The position numbers and the translations under genes were made by a program. From contig NZ_AP018680.1 of the NCBI RefSeq assembly GCF_002218025.2, forward strand, positions 1,550,001 through 1,614,000: a stretch of DNA of 64,000 nt. The letters run 5' to 3'. Shown piece by piece: positions 57,892 to 64,000 of the stretch. Origin of the DNA: Vibrio casei. Lineage in GTDB: Bacteria > Pseudomonadota > Gammaproteobacteria > Enterobacterales > Vibrionaceae. The notes under the pieces are model-generated. The model was not told the origin of the DNA and ran no database searches. It saw only the letters and a program-made list of their open reading frames with translations. Numbering within the stretch: position 1 is the first letter of the stretch; every line of letters starts with the position of its first letter.

Positions 57892-58731
57892 CTAGATAAC
57901 ACCTAGCTCACGTAAACGTTCCATTAAATAACTATGAGCAGTGTAACGTTCCGACAACACCACATCTGGCTTAGCATGTAAGAAAAGCGGCAAAGAAATA
58001 CGCGATTTATCTTGGCGTCCACCAGTTGGGTTAATGACGCGATGCGTCGTCGATGGAAAATAGCCACCAGATGCTTCTTGCAACATATCACCAATGTTGA
58101 TGATGAGATTACCAAAATCACAAGGCACATCTAGCCACGTTCCATCCATCGCTTTAACTTGTAAACCAGGTTCATTAGACGCAGGGAGAATAGTCAATAA
58201 ATTAATGTCTTCATGAGCAGCAGCACGAATTGCCCCAGGCTCTTCATTACCCGTCATCGGTGGATAATGCAAAATACGCAATAATGTTTTCTCGCTATCT
58301 TTAATCATATCCGATAAAGCAATCGAGAACTTCGCTTGCACTTCTTTCGGTGCATGCAGCTCTACCCAACTTAGTAACTCTTGTGCGAACGAATCTGCAC
58401 GTTGATAGTAATCTAAAATCTGAGCTTTCAGTTGCTCAGGTATTTGCCCCCAAGGGTACACATGAAAGTATTCTTTAATGTCTTTAACGCTATGGCCTTT
58501 TGCCGTTTCAGAAACAGACGGTGGAAAATAGCCATCTTGTGTATCAACGTTAAAATGAAAATCATTTTTTTGTTCCGATAAAAAGAATTGTTGCCAATTT
58601 TCATAAATCGACTCAACCAACTCTTTAGGAATTGGGTGATTTTTCAGTACACCAAAGCCAGTTTCACGCAGTGATTTTACAAATTGCTCAGCAGCATCAT
58701 CAGCAAGGTAATCAACGGTTTCTAATTTCAT
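57892..58731 (-). CDS. Isopenicillin N synthase-type 2OG/Fe(II) oxygenase
   Basis: The 279-residue protein has an N-terminal DIOX_N segment (TGFGVLKNHPIP) and a 2OG-FeII core with metal ligands H173 and D175 (AAHEDINLLT) and H230 (STTHRVINP), and the 2-oxoglutarate-binding R244-x-S246 pair. Family members hydroxylate or desaturate varied small molecules; the substrate here is unknown. It lies downstream of speB on the same strand, but a terminator separates them, so it is likely its own unit. Confidence 0.86.
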   Translation of the reverse strand: MKLETVDYLADDAAEQFVKSLRETGFGVLKNHPIPKELVESIYENWQQFFLSEQKNDFHFNVDTQDGYFPPSVSETAKGHSVKDIKEYFHVYPWGQIPEQLKAQILDYYQRADSFAQELLSWVELHAPKEVQAKFSIALSDMIKDSEKTLLRILHYPPMTGNEEPGAIRAAAHEDINLLTILPASNEPGLQVKAMDGTWLDVPCDFGNLIINIGDMLQEASGGYFPSTTHRVINPTGGRQDKSRISLPLFLHAKPDVVLSERYTAHSYLMERLRELGVI

Positions 58732-58816
58732 AATATATTTTTATCATTTGGGGAAAATACTCGCAAAGTGTAAGTATCTATAGCGATGAAAGCAAACGTT
58801 GAAGCTCTATTTTATA

Positions 58817-58855
58817 ATAAAAAACGCACCACGATTTTAGCGTAGTGCGTTTGAT
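58817..58855 (-). terminator. Terminator of speAB
   Basis: Hairpin AAACGCAC(T/C)ACG/CGT-GTGCGTTT (58822-58852) followed on the minus strand by a T run, 25 bases past the speB stop. Confidence 0.85.
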
Positions 58856-58879
58856 CACCTAACTTAAAACGACGTTGGA

Positions 58880-59821
58880 TTATACTTTGTTGCTGAGCCT
58901 TTGCTGTGTCCACAAGTACAATAAATCCAGCGCGATAGTCGCGCCAGCCAAAGCGGTAATGTCACTTTGATCATACGCAGGCGACACTTCAACTACGTCC
59001 ATACCGACCAAGTTAATCCCTTGTAAACTGCGTAGAATTTTTAGAATTTTATCCGATGTCATGCCGCCACAAACTGGCGTTCCTGTTCCCGGCGCAAACG
59101 CTGGATCAAGGCAATCAATATCAAAAGTTAAATACACTGGCTTATCACCAACAATTTTTTTCACTTTTTCGACAATCTCAGACGCCGATAAATCGTTAGC
59201 TTCCATCGCATTGATGACATTAAATCCATGCCCCTCTTGCTTATATTCAGTACGAATACCAATCTGTACTGAGTGCTCACGAGAAATCAGCCCTTCCTTG
59301 GGGGCATGATAAAACATAGTGCCATGATCATACCGGCTGCCATTGCTGTAAGTATCGGTATGAGCATCAAAATGAATCAATGCTATTTCGCCGTGTTGTT
59401 TCGCGTGCGCACGCAGCAGCGGCAAAGTAATGAAGTGATCGCCCCCTAAACTTAACAACGTTTTCCCACTGGCAATAATTTCACTTGCCGCCGCTTCTAA
59501 ACGCTGTGTCAGATCTTCGGCATCTCCGCAATCAAACACCAAATCCCCAGCATCAACAACATTGGTATGTTTAAACAAATTAAAATTCCAAGGAAATTTT
59601 TTGCTCTCCCATGCTAGGTTGACCGAAGCACGACGAATCGCATCGGGTCCCATTCTGGCGCCAGAACGACCTGATGTTGCCATGTCAAACGGTACACCCA
59701 ACACCACAACATCAGCGTCTGCTTCTACCGGATTTTGCACCATAGGGCGACGCACAAAGCTCATTGAGTTTGAATACAATGAATAATCTGGTTTATTAAA
59801 CAGATCATCAAATTTGTTCAT
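58880..59821 (-). CDS. speB: Agmatinase SpeB
   Basis: SpeB hydrolyses agmatine to putrescine and urea. The 313-residue arginase-family protein has [24 protein letters not shown], and the two-manganese site [20 protein letters not shown] and [18 protein letters not shown]. It starts one base after the speA stop codon, so the arginine-to-putrescine pathway is a coupled operon. Length matches E. coli SpeB (306). Confidence 0.96.
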   Translation of the reverse strand: MNKFDDLFNKPDYSLYSNSMSFVRRPMVQNPVEADADVVVLGVPFDMATSGRSGARMGPDAIRRASVNLAWESKKFPWNFNLFKHTNVVDAGDLVFDCGDAEDLTQRLEAAASEIIASGKTLLSLGGDHFITLPLLRAHAKQHGEIALIHFDAHTDTYSNGSRYDHGTMFYHAPKEGLISREHSVQIGIRTEYKQEGHGFNVINAMEANDLSASEIVEKVKKIVGDKPVYLTFDIDCLDPAFAPGTGTPVCGGMTSDKILKILRSLQGINLVGMDVVEVSPAYDQSDITALAGATIALDLLYLWTQQRLSNKV

Positions 59822-59822
59822 A

Positions 59823-61736
59823 TCAAATATCTTCCAAATAAGTGTAGCCCGACAGCCCTTGCTCTAATTCTGCAAGGATCTTTTCTTGTTCGTGACTTTC
59901 AACACGGCTTGCCACTAATTCACGATAATTACGGCGAATATCATCCACATCAATATGGACATAACGCAGCATATCTTCCACGGTATCGCCTTCATTAATC
60001 AATACGATTTCAGATTGCCCTTTCTCATTCACGTTCACGACAACCGAGTGACTATCACCAAATAGATTATGCATATCACCCAAAATCTCTTGATAAGCGC
60101 CAACTAAGAAAAAGCCCATTAAATATGGGGTATCTTTATCCCAGCGAGGCACTGGTAACGTTGTTTCAATACCTTGTCCATCAACGTATTGATCAATCAC
60201 ACCATCCGAGTCGCAAGTAATATCAAGCATCACTGCGCGAGTTTGCTCAACTTGGTTTAAGTTGGTCAATGGCATTACAGGGAAAACCTGATCAATCCCC
60301 CACGCGTCTGGAAGCGATTGGAACAATGAGAAGTTAACGAAGAATTTGTCCGCTAAACGTTCATTTAACTCATCGATAATAGGACGATGAAAGCGGTTCT
60401 TATTGTTCAACTGTAAACTCAATTCATGACAAATGCGTAAACAGACTTGTTCTGCCCAAGCGCGATGATGCAAGTTAATCACACCCGTTGCAAATTGGTT
60501 ATGCGCTTCAGCTAAATCACTTTGTGTATCATTGTAAATCTCAATTAATGCGCGATCATCTGTCCCTTGAGACAGGATCTCCCAGTTACGCCACATGTTA
60601 TGCAGTAACGTTGGCGCGTCATCCTCGGGAGCTACAATCACTTCAGGCTTGTAACCTTCGGTACCGATAACATTCGTGATCAATACCGCATGGTGCGCCG
60701 TCAATGAACGGCCAGATTCAGAAATAATGGTTGGCTCTGGTTGGTTATAAAGCTGACAAATATCACCAATACTCGAAACAATATTACGGGCATATTCCGC
60801 CAAACCATAGTTCATTGAACTGTGAGATTGGCTACGAGTACCATCATAATCCACTGCCAAACCGCCACCAACATCCATATAATCAAGTTGTGCACCGATA
60901 TCACGTAGTTCACAATAAAAACGCGCGGCTTCACTCACGCCATTTCGCACATCACGAATGTTTGCCATTTGTGAGCCTAAGTGAAAATGTACCAACTGCA
61001 ACGTCTCCAATTGGTCTTCCGCTTTTAAACGATTAATTACCGTTAATACTTGGTTCGCCGATAAACCAAATTTTGATTTTTCACCACCGCTTGATTGCCA
61101 CTTACCTGCCCCTTGAGAAGCAAGACGAATACGCAAACCCATACGAGGTTTAATACCTAAAGATTTTGCTTCAGATAACACAAGATCTAACTCAGATAAT
61201 TTCTCAAGAACAATAAAAACTTTATGTCCTAGTTTCTCACCAATCAATGCCAAGCGAATGTATTCACGATCTTTATAGCCATTACAAACAATGACCGAAC
61301 TGGCTTGCTGTGCCAACGCCAATACAGCAAGGAGTTCAGGCTTGCTACCCGCTTCAAGACCAAGTTGCTTATGCTCAAGCTCAGCTTGACTCGCCAGTAT
61401 CTCATCCACCACTTCTTTTTGTTGGTTTACTTTAATTGGGTAAACCAAAAGATAGCGGTTAGTGTAATTATATTCTTCAATGGCTTGGTTAAAAGCATCA
61501 CACACGTTATGAACGCGTTGGTGCAAAATTTGCGGAAAACGAACCAAAGCTGGCAAAGTTAAATTTTGCGCTTCAATCTGCTTCACTATTGTACTTAATG
61601 GCACTTGAAGGTGTTCTTCACCTGCACGCGGAGAAACCGTCATTTCACCAGCATCATTAATGCCATAGAACCCTTGGCTCCAATGACGTACATTATAGTT
61701 AGCTCGAATTTGCTCTAAGTTCACAGGATTTTCCAC
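59823..61736 (-). CDS. speA: Biosynthetic arginine decarboxylase SpeA
   Basis: SpeA decarboxylates arginine to agmatine for polyamine synthesis. The 637-residue fold type III PLP enzyme (E. coli 658) has Schiff-base lysine in [14 protein letters not shown], the [12 protein letters not shown] and [15 protein letters not shown] segments, [14 protein letters not shown], and the C-terminal cysteine in [14 protein letters not shown]. It is the first gene of the speA-speB operon and lacks a visible riboswitch or leader. Confidence 0.96.
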   Translation of the reverse strand: MENPVNLEQIRANYNVRHWSQGFYGINDAGEMTVSPRAGEEHLQVPLSTIVKQIEAQNLTLPALVRFPQILHQRVHNVCDAFNQAIEEYNYTNRYLLVYPIKVNQQKEVVDEILASQAELEHKQLGLEAGSKPELLAVLALAQQASSVIVCNGYKDREYIRLALIGEKLGHKVFIVLEKLSELDLVLSEAKSLGIKPRMGLRIRLASQGAGKWQSSGGEKSKFGLSANQVLTVINRLKAEDQLETLQLVHFHLGSQMANIRDVRNGVSEAARFYCELRDIGAQLDYMDVGGGLAVDYDGTRSQSHSSMNYGLAEYARNIVSSIGDICQLYNQPEPTIISESGRSLTAHHAVLITNVIGTEGYKPEVIVAPEDDAPTLLHNMWRNWEILSQGTDDRALIEIYNDTQSDLAEAHNQFATGVINLHHRAWAEQVCLRICHELSLQLNNKNRFHRPIIDELNERLADKFFVNFSLFQSLPDAWGIDQVFPVMPLTNLNQVEQTRAVMLDITCDSDGVIDQYVDGQGIETTLPVPRWDKDTPYLMGFFLVGAYQEILGDMHNLFGDSHSVVVNVNEKGQSEIVLINEGDTVEDMLRYVHIDVDDIRRNYRELVASRVESHEQEKILAELEQGLSGYTYLEDI

Positions 61737-62046
61737 ATTATTCCCTCTCGTTTAAAATGAGTTTTTACATTGAATCAATACGTTAACACACAGGTTTATT
61801 CGTAAGTGTGCGTCAGTTCACGCGCATTAACTAATAAATATTTCAACGAGTCCAATGAGAAAAATTTGTAGCAAGAATAAATAAATTGAATGAATTAAAT
61901 GTTAAGAAAAGTCAGCATATTATAAATTATTCAAAGTAATTGAAATTGTCACTTCAAATATGAAGAGTAAGTATTGTGTTTCAATCTTAGTCAGTAATAA
62001 TTACAGCTATACCTCAATACTTACGTTTCATAAAAATGGGTTAACC
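61737..62046. other. Divergent region between speA and the MscS-like gene
   Basis: About 310 AT-rich bases. I see no named operator. An in-frame upstream ATG at 61960 would extend the channel gene but the resulting N-terminus has no signal-like features. Confidence 0.4.
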
Positions 62047-63762
62047 ATGCGATATTATTTAGCTTTTTTACTTATTCTTTTGTGTTCGTTTTCAGGACTT
62101 TCCCAAGCTCAAACGGCTCAACACGAAAATAATGAAAGAGTCAAAAGCGAAAACAGTCTCAATCAATCTGAAATCACCCAGATTAGTAACACAATGAAAG
62201 TGTTAACGGAAAAAGCTAAAACACTAAAAGGTGAACGATTGGCCATCATTCAACTTGAAATTTACAACATGAATGAAAAGCTTCGTAAAGTACTCAAATC
62301 GGCCGTTGAGCAATCATCCGTTGAACAAAAAAATTCGGATAAAACGTTGCTGACTCAGCAGATCCAATTGCAAACTGAATACTACAAATTCTATCTTTCT
62401 TATGTAGAACAAAAACTCGATAATCTCCAGACGGAAATTGAAAAAGCCAAGAAAGATGATCGCCTCTTAATGCAAATCCCTCTGAACGAATTGCGCATAG
62501 GCCAAGCCATCCTTTATACAGAGCAGTACCAGAACTACGCATGGTTACAATCTCTAGGCATTGATACCGATAAATCAATAAGCCAGTTCGAAGATAAACT
62601 GCAAGATCTCGCCCACTTTACTTCCGCAGCATTAAATTATTCATTAACTTATCAAGAATCATTGCAAAGACAGTTAGAGGGTTTATCCGCCACTCAAGCT
62701 GAAAAAATCAACTTAGAAATATCGTATCTGCAGCGAGACATTAATACTTACAGTAAAGCCTTATCGCGCTTAGTTGATACCGCAGATTCTCTTAATATCA
62801 ATACCGTAGAATTACGACATGAATTATTTACGGCCACCGGTGATATTACCCATGATTTATTCAGTTGGGCAGTTTTGAAATCAACGTTTGTTAGTTGGTT
62901 TACGCAATTTTCAAGCTGGTTTGTTATCAACAGTCCAAACATGTTTTTTAATCTCTTTATGTTTGTATTGATATTAGCTCTCGCACGTGTTGTTGCTCAA
63001 TTGGTGCAACATCTATTGAAAAAAGCAGTGAAAGCACCACACTTAAAACTCAGTAATTTAATGCAGCAATTTATTTTATCGATGTCGGTAAAATTAATTT
63101 TCTGCATCGCGCTACTCATTGCTTTAGCACAAGTTGGTTTGGATCTCACACCCGTGATCGCCGGCCTGGGCGTCGCAGGTATCATCATCGGCTTTGCTCT
63201 ACAAGACACGCTTTCAAACTTTGCTTCAGGCATGATGTTACTGATCTACCGCCCTTTTGATGAAGGGGATTGGATTAATGCGGCGGGAGTAGAAGGCACC
63301 GTTAGCCATGTGAGCCTAGTTAATACCACCATACGAACCTTCTCTAATGAAGTGCTTTTAGTTCCTAACTCTAAAATTTGGATGGAAGTCATCATTAACC
63401 GCACTTATGAAAAAGTACGTCGGGTTGATATGATATTTCGTATTGGACATAAAGATTCCATTGCAAAGGCAGAACAAATATTTGAAGACATTTTAGCGGC
63501 AGACGAACGAGTACTTAAAGCACCAGCGCCTATCATTAAGGTGAATACACTGGAAGAATCGTCGGTCAACTTTATTGTACGCCCGTGGGTAAGAACGGAT
63601 GATTATATTGACGTAATGCGTGATTGTACTCGTGAAGTAAAAATGCGCTTTGACGCCGAAGGGATCAACATTCCCTTCCCACAACAAGATATTCATTTAC
63701 ATATTGTTGGTACTGACATGGGTCTTAACTTATCGTCTAATCCAACTCGAACTCAGGATTAA
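62047..63762 (+). CDS. MscS-family mechanosensitive channel with periplasmic coiled coil
   Basis: The 571-residue protein has a signal peptide (residues 1-22, cleavage after SQAQ), a long helical periplasmic part (about 30-260) rich in coiled-coil heptads, then membrane helices near 285-310, 345-370 and 380-400, and a C-terminal MscS core. The pore helix is recognisable in AGLGVAGIIIGFALQDTLSNFASGMMLL, followed by the beta-domain segment EGDWINAAGVEGTVSHV and FPQQDIHLHI at the end. It should open under hypo-osmotic stress. It is single-gene, with a terminator about 50 bases after the stop. Confidence 0.88.
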   Translation: MRYYLAFLLILLCSFSGLSQAQTAQHENNERVKSENSLNQSEITQISNTMKVLTEKAKTLKGERLAIIQLEIYNMNEKLRKVLKSAVEQSSVEQKNSDKTLLTQQIQLQTEYYKFYLSYVEQKLDNLQTEIEKAKKDDRLLMQIPLNELRIGQAILYTEQYQNYAWLQSLGIDTDKSISQFEDKLQDLAHFTSAALNYSLTYQESLQRQLEGLSATQAEKINLEISYLQRDINTYSKALSRLVDTADSLNINTVELRHELFTATGDITHDLFSWAVLKSTFVSWFTQFSSWFVINSPNMFFNLFMFVLILALARVVAQLVQHLLKKAVKAPHLKLSNLMQQFILSMSVKLIFCIALLIALAQVGLDLTPVIAGLGVAGIIIGFALQDTLSNFASGMMLLIYRPFDEGDWINAAGVEGTVSHVSLVNTTIRTFSNEVLLVPNSKIWMEVIINRTYEKVRRVDMIFRIGHKDSIAKAEQIFEDILAADERVLKAPAPIIKVNTLEESSVNFIVRPWVRTDDYIDVMRDCTREVKMRFDAEGINIPFPQQDIHLHIVGTDMGLNLSSNPTRTQD

Positions 63763-63801
63763 CACCCGCGCTCAGAATTAAAACAGCGCTCAAAGTTAAA
63801 A
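63748..63801. repeat. Degenerate 18-bp tandem repeat at the end of the MscS-like gene
   Basis: CCGCGCTCAGAATTAAAA (63766-63783) and CAGCGCTCAAAGTTAAAA (63784-63801) agree at 15 of 18 positions. A weaker unit at 63748-63765 includes the last codons and stop of the channel gene. Confidence 0.6.
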
Positions 63802-63808
63802 CCATACG

Positions 63809-63842
63809 GCCCTAATATCATCCTTTATTAGGGCTTTTCTTT
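63809..63842 (+). terminator. Terminator of the MscS-like gene
   Basis: Perfect 9-bp stem GCCCTAATA/TATTAGGGC followed by TTTTCTTTT. Confidence 0.92.
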
Positions 63843-63914
63843 TATCCATTGTCCAATATTCATTTATTGCGCCTATTTACCTCAAGATTCTACCGATAAG
63901 CAGAATTAATACAC

Positions 63915-64000
63915 ATGAAAAAATCCCAAAAAACACCCGAACAAATGATGATGTTAGGCCTCGGCTGGTGGAACCTGTATTTCATCATAAAATTGGCATT
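63915..64000 (+). CDS. Start of a small membrane protein (truncated by window)
   Basis: An ATG at 63915 opens MKKSQKTPEQMMMLGLGWWN and then a hydrophobic segment YFIIKLA before the window ends. The sequence resembles a Vibrionaceae hypothetical membrane protein. The ribosome site is weak (GCAGAATTAATACAC). Only about 28 residues are visible, so the call is tentative. Confidence 0.5.
   Translation, partial: MKKSQKTPEQMMMLGLGWWNLYFIIKLA

Noticed and set aside
61960..62046. N-terminal extension of the MscS-like protein
   Set aside because: The extra 29 residues would precede a clear signal peptide, which is not expected.

Overview
The window reads as a chromosomal segment of a low-GC marine gammaproteobacterium of the family Vibrionaceae, most likely Aliivibrio or a close relative. 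The evidence is protein similarity that I recognise by eye: long-form PurC, SulA, PanP, a TfoY-like regulator, FabV, the PsrA-FadE pair, VolA with FadL, and the VC1183/VC1184-type pair. I see no rRNA, tRNA, CRISPR array, insertion sequence, integrase or prophage. It looks like core genome, with well-formed terminators between most transcription units.

Layout. Positions 1-8.4 kb hold a frameshifted aquaporin gene (aqpZ), SOS-controlled sulA with a clear LexA box, purC with a PurR operator, NAD-malic enzyme maeA behind two palindromes, a SanA-like envelope protein preceded by a tiny candidate leader ORF, a membrane diguanylate cyclase and a zinc-type DUF2797 protein. Positions 8.4-18 kb hold a two-gene unit (class V PLP enzyme without the catalytic cysteine plus a 2-oxoglutarate dioxygenase), trxB, cydDC, serC and a DUF945 protein. 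Positions 18-27 kb hold a small outer-membrane protein, a TfoY-like regulator, lysine exporter lysO, an unknown periplasmic protein, panP, hexR, grxA and a YbjL-type transporter.

Positions 27-34 kb hold a membrane methyltransferase, a small P-loop ATPase, fabV, fadE, its probable regulator psrA, a candidate small RNA and nhaA. Positions 34-42 kb hold an AttEFGH-like ABC cluster, a DUF2913-like gene, bcr and rsuA. Positions 42-47.5 kb are a lipid-scavenging block: two tandem fadL paralogues followed by lysophospholipase volA, behind a FadR-like box and two spaced 16-bp palindromes. Positions 47.6-51.3 kb hold divergent metE and metR with tandem MetJ boxes and a MetR site. The remainder holds DUF4250, an unknown membrane protein, a lipoprotein hydrolase, elbB, ygiQ, a D-cysteine desulfhydrase/ACC deaminase-like gene, an IPNS-type dioxygenase, speA-speB, a small-conductance mechanosensitive channel and the start of one further membrane protein.

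Shared themes are fatty acid uptake and metabolism (fadL, fadL, volA, psrA, fadE, fabV), thiol and cytochrome bd support (trxB, cydDC, grxA), and amino acid, polyamine and cofactor synthesis (serC, metE, panP, speAB, purC). No obviously new multi-gene system is present. The observations most worth following are the VC1183/VC1184-type pair, the candidate sRNA between psrA and nhaA, and the paired palindromes upstream of fadL and maeA.
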